64,000 nucleotides of DNA from Ignavibacteria bacterium (lineage in GTDB: Bacteria > Bacteroidota > Ignavibacteria > Ignavibacteriales > Ignavibacteriaceae), in the NCBI GenBank assembly GCA_017302895.1, contig JAFLBV010000002.1, positions 744,001-808,000 of the forward strand. The letters are read 5' to 3'. Below are positions 54,646 to 64,000 of this stretch, in pieces. How positions within the stretch are numbered: the first letter of the stretch is position 1; the number at the start of each line of letters is the position of its first letter. The notes under the pieces were generated by a model. The model was given only the letters and a program-made list of their open reading frames with translations. It was not told the origin of the DNA and made no database searches. The position numbers and the translations under genes were made by a program.

Positions 54646-55801
54646 TTGAAGTGTTCTCCTTTCTGTACTGCTGAATATCAGCTTCTGAAGCATTCTTGGC
54701 TTTTTGCAAAGCTCTTATGTAAGATACCACAGCCCATTTTTCCTTTACAGTAAGCTGGTGTGAGTAAGAAGGCATCACATTCTGCCCGTTGGAGATTACA
54801 TGATAAATGTTTCCGTCTTTCCACTGTTGCAACTTAACCGTATGCAGACTTGGAGGATTCGGGAATTGCTGATTCAATCTGCTGTCGCCGTCTCCATAAT
54901 TTCCATGGCAGGGAGAACAGAATGTTAAATATTTCTTTTGTCCGAGTTTCAACACTTCCTCACTGCTTACAAGAGGATTCTCGAGTGGAATAGCGGGTTG
55001 AGCGGTTGAATCTTTGTATTCATATGGCATGTGACCCCTTGCTACAGTTCCTGCAACCGGTTCTCTCATCGTTTTTCCATCAGCAAAGAAATCACTCTTA
55101 GCCTGAGGCATCGCTCTAAACTGGTATTGCATCCAGTTGAATGGTGTGATATAAAGAAGTTTGTTGAGGGCGAAGTAAGTACCTCCTGAAACCAGAACAG
55201 CCACCGTGACAAGAATCCCGATGAATCTCGGGTTAAATGCATCCTGCCAGGTTTTTTCGATTTCATAGACTTCAGATACAGTCTTACTGCCAAGTGAAGC
55301 AAACAAGGCTCTGACTTCTGTTTCATTAAACTTCGGATCAGCAGCTCCGATGAAAACACCATATTTATCTCTTGAGACTGCCTGCATGTATGGAGTGTCA
55401 TGCAAGGGGTGTTTGTTGTCAGGGAACCGGAAGAAAAATGTTATCATCCCGATTACCGTTGCAAGAGTTGCAAAAAGTACGGTCAGCTCAAAAGTAACCG
55501 GAATAAATGCCGGAAGCGAGAAAAACGGCTTTCCACCGATATTCATCGGGTAATCCACAACCATCGTCCACCACATCAGAAGCAATGCGAATGCAGCTCC
55601 AGAAAGGCCGAAAACGAGGGTTACATATCCGAGTTTCGAAGGTTTCAACTTCATCGCGTCGTCCATGCCATGAACGGGGTAAGGAGTGTGAACATCGAAA
55701 TCTTTGTAACCTGAATGAGAAACTTTCTCAGCAGCGTGAATTATTTGATCAGGTGTATCAAACAGGGCTGTTATGCCGTGTAATTTTGTTGTGCGTTCCA
55801 T
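54635..55801 (-). CDS. ActD-ActE fusion of Alternative Complex III
   Basis: 388 residues joining two subunits that are separate in Rhodothermus. Residues 1-180 are ActD (DUF3341), with HGITALFDTPDQII and two helices (about 58-80 and 102-124). A third helix (about 192-212) leads to the ActE part, a monohaem cytochrome c with CSPCH at 295-299 and a likely axial Met in NVMPSYSHQL. One chain thus replaces the lipid-anchored ActE. Its ATG shares one base with the ActC stop. It belongs to the quinol:cytochrome c oxidoreductase. Confidence 0.92.
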   Translation of the reverse strand: MERTTKLHGITALFDTPDQIIHAAEKVSHSGYKDFDVHTPYPVHGMDDAMKLKPSKLGYVTLVFGLSGAAFALLLMWWTMVVDYPMNIGGKPFFSLPAFIPVTFELTVLFATLATVIGMITFFFRFPDNKHPLHDTPYMQAVSRDKYGVFIGAADPKFNETEVRALFASLGSKTVSEVYEIEKTWQDAFNPRFIGILVTVAVLVSGGTYFALNKLLYITPFNWMQYQFRAMPQAKSDFFADGKTMREPVAGTVARGHMPYEYKDSTAQPAIPLENPLVSSEEVLKLGQKKYLTFCSPCHGNYGDGDSRLNQQFPNPPSLHTVKLQQWKDGNIYHVISNGQNVMPSYSHQLTVKEKWAVVSYIRALQKAKNASEADIQQYRKENTSNGK

Positions 55802-57171
55802 TAGTGGTCACCCCCGTGATGTGTTGGTTGTGCACCGTCAGCAACGGCCTTAATTTCAGAAATTGCCACAACAGGCATTGCCTTTACAAACAAAAGGACG
55901 AGTGTAAAGAAAAGTCCAAAACTGCCGAGCAACAGACCGAAGTCATATAGTGTCGGGGTATAATATCCCCAGCTTGATGGAAGAAAATCTCTGTGGAGTG
56001 ATGTAACTGTGATTACAAATCTTTCAAACCACATTCCCACATTTACGAATATTACGATAACCATCATAACGGGGATTGATCTTCTGAATTTCTTCACCCA
56101 GAAAAACTGAGGGAAAATAACATTGCAGCTTACCATGATCCAATATGCCCAGGCATATGGACCGAAAGCTCTGTTTATAAAAACAAACTGTTCAAACTGA
56201 ACTCCACTATACCATGCAACGAAGAATTCCATCGCATAAGCATAACCAACCATCATTCCTGTCGCAAGTATAACCTTGTTCATCTTTTCGAGGTGGTCTA
56301 TCGTTATTATATTCTCCAGGTCAAAAACCTTTCTGACAAACACTAGCACGGTTACCACCATCGCAAAACCGGAGAAAATGGCACCGGCTACGAAGTATGG
56401 CGGGAATATTGTTGTGTGCCAGCCGGGCATTATCGAGACTGCAAAGTCGAATGATACGATCGTGTGTACCGAGAGAACGAGAGGAGTGGCGAAACCGGCG
56501 AGAATAACATACGATTTCTCGTAATGTTGCCAGTTTCTGTGTGAATGTCTCCATCCAAGACTGAACAAGGAATAAATGAATTTCTTTATTTTTCCTGTTG
56601 TTCTGTCTCTCATTACCGCAAAATCGGGAATCAGACCGATGTACCAGAATACCAGCGACACGGTAAAATAGGTTGAAACTGCGAACACATCCCAGAGGAG
56701 TGGTGATGTGAAGTTAACCCACAATGAGTGCTGATTTGGATGCGGAAGCAACCAGCCGTCGAGCCAGGGACGACCCGTGTGGACTGCCGGAAAGATACCT
56801 GCGCACATTACTGCAAATATCGTCATCGCTTCTGCAAACCGGGCGATCGCCGTTCTCCACTTCTGCCTTAAAAGGAAAAGAATTGCAGAGATAAGTGTAC
56901 CGGCGTGACCAATACCAACCCAGAAAACGAAATTTACTATATCGAACGCCCAACCAACCGGTTGATTGTTACCCCACAGTCCAATTCCGTAGTAAAAAGT
57001 TAATCCAAGCGAAACCGCACCAATCATCAGAAGGGAAAGCGTGATACTAAGAGCGAAAAAATACTTCTTAGTCGGCTTCTCCGACATTGGTTTGGCTATC
57101 AGGTCCTCTATCTCACCGAGAGAGAGCCTCCCCTGAATTAACGGAAGTTCTTTACTGTAATCTATATTCAC
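55801..57171 (-). CDS. actC: Alternative Complex III subunit ActC
   Basis: A 456-residue NrfD/PsrC-family membrane protein with ten helices. Typical segments are [23 protein letters not shown], and [28 protein letters not shown]. It binds the quinol near the periplasmic side and passes electrons to the Fe-S clusters of ActB. It starts directly before ActB in the genome and overlaps ActDE by one base. Confidence 0.95.
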   Translation of the reverse strand: MNIDYSKELPLIQGRLSLGEIEDLIAKPMSEKPTKKYFFALSITLSLLMIGAVSLGLTFYYGIGLWGNNQPVGWAFDIVNFVFWVGIGHAGTLISAILFLLRQKWRTAIARFAEAMTIFAVMCAGIFPAVHTGRPWLDGWLLPHPNQHSLWVNFTSPLLWDVFAVSTYFTVSLVFWYIGLIPDFAVMRDRTTGKIKKFIYSLFSLGWRHSHRNWQHYEKSYVILAGFATPLVLSVHTIVSFDFAVSIMPGWHTTIFPPYFVAGAIFSGFAMVVTVLVFVRKVFDLENIITIDHLEKMNKVILATGMMVGYAYAMEFFVAWYSGVQFEQFVFINRAFGPYAWAYWIMVSCNVIFPQFFWVKKFRRSIPVMMVIVIFVNVGMWFERFVITVTSLHRDFLPSSWGYYTPTLYDFGLLLGSFGLFFTLVLLFVKAMPVVAISEIKAVADGAQPTHHGGDH

Positions 57172-60100
57172 TTACGCTTCCTCCGTATTAGTGTTCCACA
57201 ATCTTGCTATATATGATACATTTGGCTTGACATTAAGTTCTTCGAGCAAATGGTACGCAAGATTATGGTCGTGAAACTTCTTGAAATCAGTATCTTTTTC
57301 TACAAGATCACCAAAGGATATTGCTTCTGCAGGACAGGCCTCCTGACAAGCGGTTTTAACATCGCTGCCTTTAAGTTTCCTTCCATCCACAAGTGCCTTG
57401 CTTCTGGCATCTTCAATTCTGTGAACACAGAATGTACATTTTTCCATGACACCTCTCGGTCGAACCGATACTTCAGGATTGTTTCCGAGATTTACAGGTT
57501 CTTCATAATAGTAACCATTTGCGAAATGATCTCTGAAGTCAAAGAAGTTGAATCTTCTTACTTTATAAGGACAGTTGTTCGAGCAGTATCTTGTACCAAC
57601 ACATCTGTTGTAAACCATCTGGTTCAAACCGTCAGGGCTGTGTGTGGTTGCAACAACGGGGCAAACATTTTCGCATGGTGCGTTGTCACAGTGTTGACAC
57701 ATCATCGGCTGATAAGCTGCAACAGGCTCTTCTGGTGTTCCCGAATAGTATCTGTCGATTCTCATCCACTGCATTTCTCTGCCGGTGAGTACCTGATCTT
57801 TACCTACCACGGGGATATTGTTTTCGATGCTGCATGCGACAGAGCAGTTTCCACAGCCTGTACATTTGTTCAAATCGATTGTCATTCCCCACTTGACATC
57901 AGGGTAGTCGTATGGTTTGTAAAGTGAAATCAGTTCATGCTTCCCTTTATGAAGGAAATCAGGCTCTTTTTCATACTGTTTGACTGTACCTTCCTGAATT
58001 ATTTTTCTCTTCAGGTGGGCATCTTTAATAAGTGTTTCATCATAAGTATGATGATCCTGTGTTGATGCAAGATTATACATCCCATCAACCTTGGCGAGCG
58101 TTGCTGTTGTAAACACTTTTTCACCAAGAGATTTGAGGAATACTGAAGCATCCTTGCCAACCTCAAGTGCTACAACGGGGCATTTTGTTCTTCCATATCC
58201 CAACTCCACAACCACTGTGTTGTCAGCGAGACCGGGTTGAAGCAGAACTGGAAGTGTAACTTTCTTACCATTTACCGATACTTCAGCCAGACTGTTGGTC
58301 TTTAGGCCAAGTTCTTTTCCGGTTTTCTCCGAAATGGCAGCGTAGTTGTCCCAGGTAATTTTTGATACAGGGTGTGGAAGTTCCTGAAGCCAGCCGTTGT
58401 TCGCATGTCTTCCATCTCCGAGAGCGTAGCTTTCAGCGAGGATAACTGCGATCTTGCCTGCAGGAAGCGGATTGGCTGTTGGCACATCTTTTAATGTCCA
58501 CTTTGGAGTCTCCACCTTCACATCAGATTCGATCCATACACCATCATGTATGACACCCGACCAGAATTTGTCGAATGAACCGGTACCTTTCCAGGAAGAT
58601 TTCCAAGAGGTTTTTAAATAATCGAGATAAGCTGTCTCTTTGTAACCGTCTGCACTCCCTGAAAGCCATTGAAGCAGGATTGCCTCTTTTTGACGGGTGT
58701 TGTAGAGTGGTGCAATAACAGGTTGCATGGTACTTGTAACATTACTTCTTACCTGTGCGTCACCCCAGCTCTCGAAGTTGTGATTTATCGGCAAAACATA
58801 GGTCGAAGAAAATGTCGTCTCGTTCTGAAGTGTGGCAAGTGTCACTACTGTACTGACATTCTTTAGTGCTTCTTCAAAACCTAGATCTTTTGGGAAATGG
58901 TAAACAGGATTTGAATCCAGGTTCACCACGAGTTTCACTTTACGCGATTTCATTTTCTTTACAAGTTCAGCAATGTCACTCGACGACGAATAATCGTGAA
59001 GATAAACATCCTCTGTCTTTTTGCTGTACAGGGAAGTTCCGCCTGTCATTTCATTAAGAAGATTAACAAGCACATGAACATCCGCTGGAACTGTCTCACC
59101 CGCAAACACTATGGCTTTACCTTTTGATGAAACGAGATCACCAATCAGTGAATTAAGTGATTTGGCACTCTTTGCCGCAAGACCCGATTTTTTAACAAAT
59201 GATTCAGCAGTAAACTCACCAAGTTTCCCGGCGAGTTCCTTGGGAACCAGATCTTTTCCTTTTCCACGCTTGCTCACTTCGTTCATTAAAGTGAGTACAA
59301 AATCGTAGTATTGCTCCGGTTTTATCCTTAAACGGTAATCTGCACTGGCACCGGTTGTACTGTAGTTTGCCTCGGCAGCGTACAGTCTGTTAAATTTCTT
59401 TGTGTTGTTTACATCACGGCGTGATCTGATGAGTCTCTGCTGTTCGAGATTGTTTCCGTCGGTTCCAAACAGGCTTGCCTCAAGTGCAAGAATCACATCA
59501 GCCTCTTCCCAACTGATAACTGCAGGTACAGAATCCTCACCATAGCATTTTCTCCACGCTGAAATTCTGTTTTCACCGGAGAAAAGATCATAATAGTAAA
59601 ATTTTATGCCTTTATACTTTTCCTGCAATTCTTTCATCAGTTTCATTGCAGTCGGTGAAGTCACTCTGTTTGAAATAAAAGCAGCCTCATCACCTCCAAG
59701 AGAGTTGAGTTCAGCAATCACTTTTTTGTCAACTTCCTGCCAGCTTACAGAATTGTAGGAACCTCTTCTCGAACTCTGTGGCTCTGTAATCCTTTGAGGA
59801 TCGTACAAATCCATCACGGATGCATGTCCCTTTGCACAAATTTTTCCGGCGTTTACAGGATGATCAGGATTGCCGTCAACTTTTATGGGTCTGCCCTCAC
59901 GGGTTTTAATCAGAATACCACATGAATGAGCACAGCCTGCACAGGTGGAGGCGTAGAAATTTGGTTCACCGATTGTTATCTCACCCGGTTTTTTGTTGTA
60001 GGGCATCAACTCCCCTTTTTCCTTGTAATCGGAGCACCCTGCTGCGGTAAAGGCGGCAGATGCACTCAGAAGCGCAAGAAATTTTCTTCTCGAGATTCCC

Positions 60101-60255
60101 GTCATGCTCTTGTGGGGATCAAATTCCTCTTTTACACCCGGCATGAATTCATTATAATGACTCTCGTCAAGCTTTCCACCGGCTTTGTACTCTTCAATAC
60201 TGCGCCACAATGAATCATTCATCTGATCATTCGATTCTTTATTATGCTCGCTCAT
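57172..60255 (-). CDS. actB: Alternative Complex III subunit ActB
   Basis: A 1027-residue iron-sulphur subunit. A Tat signal (SRRKFLALL, Arg56-Arg57) ends in a lipobox-like AAGC (Cys74). Residues about 100-700 are a molybdopterin-oxidoreductase fold without visible cofactor use, and about 780-1000 are ferredoxin-like with CTGCGNCSVAC, CQHCDNAPCENVCP, CVGTRYCSNNCP and CTFCVHR..CQEACP for four clusters. Unusually, the N-terminal CAGCAHSCG..C motif (Cys105, 108, 112, 140) of true molybdoenzymes is kept, whereas Bacteroidota ActB I recall lack it. It links ActC to ActA haems. Confidence 0.95.
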   Translation of the reverse strand: MSEHNKESNDQMNDSLWRSIEEYKAGGKLDESHYNEFMPGVKEEFDPHKSMTGISRRKFLALLSASAAFTAAGCSDYKEKGELMPYNKKPGEITIGEPNFYASTCAGCAHSCGILIKTREGRPIKVDGNPDHPVNAGKICAKGHASVMDLYDPQRITEPQSSRRGSYNSVSWQEVDKKVIAELNSLGGDEAAFISNRVTSPTAMKLMKELQEKYKGIKFYYYDLFSGENRISAWRKCYGEDSVPAVISWEEADVILALEASLFGTDGNNLEQQRLIRSRRDVNNTKKFNRLYAAEANYSTTGASADYRLRIKPEQYYDFVLTLMNEVSKRGKGKDLVPKELAGKLGEFTAESFVKKSGLAAKSAKSLNSLIGDLVSSKGKAIVFAGETVPADVHVLVNLLNEMTGGTSLYSKKTEDVYLHDYSSSSDIAELVKKMKSRKVKLVVNLDSNPVYHFPKDLGFEEALKNVSTVVTLATLQNETTFSSTYVLPINHNFESWGDAQVRSNVTSTMQPVIAPLYNTRQKEAILLQWLSGSADGYKETAYLDYLKTSWKSSWKGTGSFDKFWSGVIHDGVWIESDVKVETPKWTLKDVPTANPLPAGKIAVILAESYALGDGRHANNGWLQELPHPVSKITWDNYAAISEKTGKELGLKTNSLAEVSVNGKKVTLPVLLQPGLADNTVVVELGYGRTKCPVVALEVGKDASVFLKSLGEKVFTTATLAKVDGMYNLASTQDHHTYDETLIKDAHLKRKIIQEGTVKQYEKEPDFLHKGKHELISLYKPYDYPDVKWGMTIDLNKCTGCGNCSVACSIENNIPVVGKDQVLTGREMQWMRIDRYYSGTPEEPVAAYQPMMCQHCDNAPCENVCPVVATTHSPDGLNQMVYNRCVGTRYCSNNCPYKVRRFNFFDFRDHFANGYYYEEPVNLGNNPEVSVRPRGVMEKCTFCVHRIEDARSKALVDGRKLKGSDVKTACQEACPAEAISFGDLVEKDTDFKKFHDHNLAYHLLEELNVKPNVSYIARLWNTNTEEA

Positions 60256-60451
60256 TTACACCACCTGTGGTTTTTCTTTTAACTGAATAAGGATTCTCAC
60301 GAACGGTGATATTCTTTTTCGGCTCTTCCTTTTTACCAAATCCCAAAAAAGAGAAAATATTTCTGAAAGCGAAAAAGCCTGCTCCAAGCAACGCAAGAGA
60401 GCCTAAAAATTTCTTTCTGTCCATTTTAAGAGTTTCTTTGTTTTCTGACAT
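60242..60451 (-). CDS. Small membrane protein between ActA and ActB
   Basis: 69 residues: polar start, MDRKKFLGSLALLGAGFFAF (Tat-like KK-F-L and one helix about 15-35), then a Lys-rich tail ending KTTGGVNERA. It overlaps ActB by 14 bp and lies 13 bp after ActA, so it is co-translated with the complex. It may be a small subunit, an assembly factor or a decoy of the ActB signal. I do not recognise a family. Confidence 0.72.
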   Translation of the reverse strand: MSENKETLKMDRKKFLGSLALLGAGFFAFRNIFSFLGFGKKEEPKKNITVRENPYSVKRKTTGGVNERA

Positions 60452-60464
60452 ATTCTGTTCGCTC

Positions 60465-61031
60465 CTATCTGTGGCAAGCCCAGCAGTGCTCGGGCCCCTT
60501 GTTTACTTGTTTCAGATAAGGAAGTTTTTTCTCAGGATTTCTATGACAATCGAGGCATGCACCCATGTTAAATGGATTAACCTGTGAAACTTTATCCATA
60601 TTAGCTACATCTCCATGGCACGACTTACAATCGATACCTTTCGATACATGCACGCTGTGGTTGAAGTAGGCGTATTCTGCAGTGCGGTGGATTCGTTTCC
60701 AGGGGATTGGCTTGCCTGCTTTGTAATATTCGGTGAGTTTGATGATCTCGGGTCTGTCGGTCCTTGCCTGCGTATGACAATTCATACAGACAGCAGCCGA
60801 CGGAATACTTGCAAATCTTGTTTTTTCCACTCCCGTATGGCAATATTGGCAGTCTATCTTCATCGTTCCTGCGTGAAGTTTATGAGAGAAATTGATCGGC
60901 TGATCAGGTGCGTACCCGACTCCGTCTCTTTCGGCTCGTGAGACATAATAAGTGGTTACAAAAGACGCAAGCGCCACGAATATCACTATCGGTAACCGTA
61001 TTCGTAATAGATAGTCGATAAAACTGCTCAT
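60465..61031 (-). CDS. actA: Alternative Complex III subunit ActA, pentahaem cytochrome c
   Basis: 188 residues: one N-terminal helix (about 12-30), then five CxxCH motifs: CQYCH, CMNCH, CKSCH, CLDCH and CWACH, the last only one residue from the C-terminus. FSHKLHAG and YFNHSVH supply distal His ligands. It is the electron-exit subunit of the complex. AAAGG six bases before the ATG is the ribosome site. It is the first gene of a 14-gene respiratory operon. Confidence 0.95.
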   Translation of the reverse strand: MSSFIDYLLRIRLPIVIFVALASFVTTYYVSRAERDGVGYAPDQPINFSHKLHAGTMKIDCQYCHTGVEKTRFASIPSAAVCMNCHTQARTDRPEIIKLTEYYKAGKPIPWKRIHRTAEYAYFNHSVHVSKGIDCKSCHGDVANMDKVSQVNPFNMGACLDCHRNPEKKLPYLKQVNKGPEHCWACHR

Positions 61032-61301
61032 CGCTTACCTTTGCTTAAATTACTGAAAAAATTACGAGTTAAAATAAAATTTGAGGAAGGTGTGGCAGAC
61101 CTGATATTCTTCGCTGCATTACCTGAAGAATGAAATTGATATAAGGGAAAGATGTAATTGTGTATCAATTTGTCGTTATAAACGCGAATTTCTGAATAAA
61201 TAATTAGCTAATTGAAAGTTTTTTTTGCGGATTTGTATTAAAGTAACACCAAAAATTAACAAATTTCCCTCAAAAAAAGAAAATTTTTTCTGATTTTGGA
61301 A
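61032..61301. other. 270-bp AT-rich region ahead of the respiratory operon
   Basis: No gene. It should hold the promoter of the ActA operon, but I find no TTTG-N19-TAnnTTTG match. Near 61279-61292 AGAAAATTTTTTCT can form a weak AT hairpin followed on the minus strand by T residues, a possible terminator for glcF. Confidence 0.3.
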
Positions 61302-62630
61302 CTAATTTTTGTGCCTTTTGTAAGACCTGTTTAGAAATGTAGCCAAATGCAGCACTTCCACGGCATGTTCATGCTTGTTTACACCGTGTTTTATCTGCCC
61401 CATACAACCCGGATTTGCCATCACGACGACCTCCGAATTATTGTTTTTGATATTTTCCATCTTCCGTTCCAGAAAATGGAGAGCATCATCATATCTCGCC
61501 ACATTGTAAATTCCCGCACTTCCGCAACACCACGATGCCTCGTCGAGTTCTGAATACTGAATTGATTTTACCGACTTCAAAATCTCACGAGGTTGCTTTG
61601 TAACTTTCTGAGTATGAGCAAGATGACAGGCATCATGATAGGTGACCATTCCCTCAAATTCGTAATTCTCAGCTCTGAATCCTGTTTCGTGAAGAAACTC
61701 GGAGATATCTTTCACCTTCGACGAAAATTCCGCAGCTTTTCGGGAAATGTCGCCTGTAACTTGGTCGTGTTCGTCTCCGGAGAAAATGTGGCCATACTCT
61801 TTCATATAAGCACCACAGCCGGCAGAATTGGAGATAAGATAGTCATATTTGTATCGTCCAAAGAGCTCCATCGTCTTTTGAGCGAGTTCCATCCCTTTTC
61901 TTTGTTCACCGTTGTGTGCGTGAAGCGATCCACAACATCCCTGACCCTTCGGGATAATGACTTCGCAACCATGCTGCAGCAATACCTCCAGCGTGTCGGA
62001 GTTTATGTCTGCAAATGCCACATCCATCAGGCAACCAAGAGGCAGCAACACTCTGTATCTGACAGGCTCCGCAGGCGTATATACTTCCTGCATCATATCG
62101 CTGCTGAATCGTTTTGACATTTTTGGGGAGAGACTGTCAACCTGTCCGAGGTTTCCACCCAGTATTTTAAAGAAGCCAATGTTGTGGAGGAAACTCTGAA
62201 TACCGGTGTTTTGGTAAAAATAAAGAATTTTTGCAACTACCTTCAGTAAGCTTTGATTGGCAACTATAAAATTAAGTCCGGCTCTCCTGATGAACCTGAC
62301 CATGAATGGTTCAAGATTCCTGATGGAGATTTCTTCTCTTGCCGCTTCGACTATTGATCCGTATTTAACCCCCGCAGGGCAGGCGGTCTCGCATGCCTGA
62401 CAGTCGAGACAGAAATTGATTTCATTGATGAATGTTTTGTTGATCTCGAGTTTCCCCTCAGCAACACTCTTTATTAGTCGGATTCTGCCACGGGGTGATG
62501 ATGACTCAAGTCTGGTGATGGAATAGGTTGGACATGTAGGAAGACACATGCCGCAGTGCATGCACTGTGCAAGAATATCATCGGAGATAATCGCTTTGGA
62601 AAGGGTTTGTTGAAGTGGCGATTCGCTCAT
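61302..62630 (-). CDS. glcF: Glycolate/lactate oxidase iron-sulphur subunit (GlcF-like)
   Basis: 442 residues. Two ferredoxin clusters are at the N-terminus (CMHCGMCLPTCPT and CLDCQACETACP), then two CCG domains (GCCGSLHAHNGE about 237 and WCCGSAGIYN about 370) as in GlcF and heterodisulphide reductase HdrB-like subunits. With GlcD it oxidises a 2-hydroxy acid, such as glycolate or lactate, and passes electrons to the quinone pool. It lies 1 bp after the flavin subunit. Confidence 0.93.
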   Translation of the reverse strand: MSESPLQQTLSKAIISDDILAQCMHCGMCLPTCPTYSITRLESSSPRGRIRLIKSVAEGKLEINKTFINEINFCLDCQACETACPAGVKYGSIVEAAREEISIRNLEPFMVRFIRRAGLNFIVANQSLLKVVAKILYFYQNTGIQSFLHNIGFFKILGGNLGQVDSLSPKMSKRFSSDMMQEVYTPAEPVRYRVLLPLGCLMDVAFADINSDTLEVLLQHGCEVIIPKGQGCCGSLHAHNGEQRKGMELAQKTMELFGRYKYDYLISNSAGCGAYMKEYGHIFSGDEHDQVTGDISRKAAEFSSKVKDISEFLHETGFRAENYEFEGMVTYHDACHLAHTQKVTKQPREILKSVKSIQYSELDEASWCCGSAGIYNVARYDDALHFLERKMENIKNNNSEVVVMANPGCMGQIKHGVNKHEHAVEVLHLATFLNRSYKRHKN

Positions 62631-62631
62631 T

Positions 62632-64000
62632 TTAGTGATTATGGGAGTGAGTAAAAAAGTCGATATCCTCCCGCCTTACCGGCATTGCCCCTTCACATTT
62701 TGGAGACATGGTGAGAATTTTACCGGGATTGAGAACATTGTTTTCATCCAGAGTGCCTTTAATCTTCTTCATGAAATCCACACCTGCTGAACCTGCGACA
62801 GCCTCGAGGAATTGCTTTTTGGCGAGACCTGTACCGTGTTCTCCGGTAATTGTTCCGCCAAGTTTGATAGCCTCGTTAAAAATGTAGTCAAAAGCCCTGT
62901 GAGCGTTTGAAATTCCCTTTTGATCCCGTTCATCGGTTAAACATGTTGGATGAAGGTTGCCATCACCAGCGTGACCAAAATTTCCAATAATCACATCAAA
63001 ACTTTTTGCAGCATCTTTTACTTTTTCGATCATTACAGGCAGTTCGCTTCTTGGGACAGTTGCATCCTCAAGAATCGTTGTCGGTTTCACTCTTGCAAGA
63101 GAGCTGAAAGCACTTCTGCGTGCTGATTTAAGAACCAGAGCCTCATTTTCATTTGAGGCAACTTTCACGAACGAAGATTTATTCTTTTTCAGTGCAGCCA
63201 ATACGCGTGATGCATCCTCATCAACTTCGGCACCTTTCCCGTCAAGTTCGATAATAAGTATCGCTTCACTGTTCCTGGGCAGACCGATACCGGTATAATC
63301 TTCAACACAGTTTATTGTGGTGTGATCGAGGAATTCCATCATTGCAGGGACAACATGAGCCGCAATTATATCAGAAACAGCTTTTCCGCTGTCCAATAAA
63401 GTATCAAAATATGCGGTCATCGTAATTGATTTCTGAGGCTTGGGGATAAGTTTTAGCAACACCTTGGTAAATATTCCAAGCGTGCCCTCACTCCCGATCA
63501 TTACATCCTTAAGATTGTAGCCGGCAACATCTTTTACATTTTTCCCGCCAACTGCAAGTAACTCACCATTTGGCATGATAGCCTCAAAACCAAGTACATA
63601 GTTTTTTGTAACGCCATACTTCAAACCCCTCAATCCGCCGGCATTTTCAGCTACATTTCCGCCAATCGTACAAATTTTCATGCTCCCCGGGTCAGGCGGA
63701 TAGAAGAGACCGATCTTTTCCACTTTGTTCTGCAGGGTTTCAGTTATTACTCCCGGTTCAACCCATGCGGTAAGGTTCTCATTGTCAATTTCTATTATTT
63801 TATCCCATCGCGTCATTACCAGTACGATGGAATTTTCTACCGGAACAGATCCTCCGCTGAGTCCGGTACCGGATCCGCGGGGCACAACTGCAAATTTTTC
63901 CTCATTTGCAAGTTTCATTATAGCAGCAATTTGTCCTGCATTTTCCGGAAAAACCACTGCTTCGGGTAATTGTCTGAGAATCGGTGTGCCGTCGTAAGAA
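62632..64000 (-). CDS. glcD: FAD-linked 2-hydroxyacid dehydrogenase (GlcD-like), cut by window edge
   Basis: The frame is open to the window end, giving SYDGTPILRQLPEAVVFPEN before the GTG at 63957, so the start lies beyond. The FAD-binding loop is PRGSGTGLSGGSVP, with DPGSMKICTIGGNVAENAGG, GSEGTLGIFTKVLLKL and the C-terminal GEHGTGLAKK of the vanillyl-alcohol-oxidase fold. It oxidises glycolate or D-lactate and hands electrons to GlcF. Confidence 0.94.
   Translation of the reverse strand, partial: SYDGTPILRQLPEAVVFPENAGQIAAIMKLANEEKFAVVPRGSGTGLSGGSVPVENSIVLVMTRWDKIIEIDNENLTAWVEPGVITETLQNKVEKIGLFYPPDPGSMKICTIGGNVAENAGGLRGLKYGVTKNYVLGFEAIMPNGELLAVGGKNVKDVAGYNLKDVMIGSEGTLGIFTKVLLKLIPKPQKSITMTAYFDTLLDSGKAVSDIIAAHVVPAMMEFLDHTTINCVEDYTGIGLPRNSEAILIIELDGKGAEVDEDASRVLAALKKNKSSFVKVASNENEALVLKSARRSAFSSLARVKPTTILEDATVPRSELPVMIEKVKDAAKSFDVIIGNFGHAGDGNLHPTCLTDERDQKGISNAHRAFDYIFNEAIKLGGTITGEHGTGLAKKQFLEAVAGSAGVDFMKKIKGTLDENNVLNPGKILTMSPKCEGAMPVRREDIDFFTHSHNH

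Noticed and set aside
57250..57927. Plus-strand open frame of 225 codons
   Set aside because: It is antisense to the ferredoxin part of ActB; its length follows from codon bias of that gene.

Overview
The window looks like a chromosomal segment of a Bacteroidota/Chlorobi-group bacterium, most likely Ignavibacteria or a close relative. The evidence is a FlgD-like/T9SS-type C-terminal domain on a secreted protein, Asp-box propellers, an S46 dipeptidyl-peptidase, a type 2 isopentenyl isomerase, an Alternative Complex III operon joined to an aa3-type oxidase, few clear Shine-Dalgarno sites, and a promoter close to the Bacteroidota form TTTG-N19-TAnnTTTG. The assignment is inferred from gene content and not from a marker tree. 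Nearly all genes are on the minus strand and packed into operons. Only two small genes (22763-23803 and 45924-46157) lie on the plus strand. I see no rRNA, tRNA, insertion sequence or CRISPR array. No stretch over 300 bases lacks a gene.

Layout. 1-4.4 kb: secreted or envelope proteins and an M50 membrane protease. 4.4-10 kb: an envelope operon with an LPG-synthase-like membrane protein, two family-2 glycosyltransferases around a NodB-type deacetylase, an M29-like aminopeptidase and a beta-barrel protein. 10-15.2 kb: a peptide-use operon (OPT transporter, PqqD-like protein, PepD dipeptidase, MFSD1-like MFS carrier). 15.3-17.6 kb: an AT-rich islet with an ABC/OLD-like ATPase, an overlapping putative PD-(D/E)XK nuclease and a lone MNT nucleotidyltransferase, the best candidate for an undescribed defence-like module. 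17.7-22.5 kb: a TetR regulator and S46 peptidase, branched-chain aminotransferase and small membrane proteins. 24-29.8 kb: a TolC/MacA/MacB-type export system with the ATPase and two permeases as separate genes. 30-41.5 kb: CCA-adding enzyme, a membrane gluzincin, MurA, a Ser/Thr kinase with an extracytoplasmic Asp-box propeller and its PP2C phosphatase, a BamB-like lipoprotein and a gluzincin/TolB-propeller/Omp85-barrel protein. 41.6-45.6 kb: PTS Enzyme I and HPr with isoprenoid genes.

46.2-61 kb is one respiratory operon. ActA, a 69-residue protein, ActB, ActC, a fused ActD-ActE and ActF form Alternative Complex III, which oxidises quinol. A membrane-anchored monohaem cytochrome, SCO, oxidase subunits I, III, IV and II, haem O synthase and a polytopic membrane cytochrome follow. 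Together they would carry electrons from quinol to oxygen without a bc1 complex. Upstream lie GlcF and the truncated GlcD of a 2-hydroxyacid dehydrogenase that could feed the quinone pool. The peptide transporter, dipeptidases, S46 peptidase and aminotransferase suggest an aerobic or microaerobic heterotroph that uses peptides.

Outside the genes, the most striking structure is a family of degenerate 7-bp tandem repeats (sense consensus ATKAGNT). They begin at, or overlap, the stop codons of four unrelated genes. There is also an octamer family and a three-hairpin candidate small RNA ending in a perfect 10-bp terminator.
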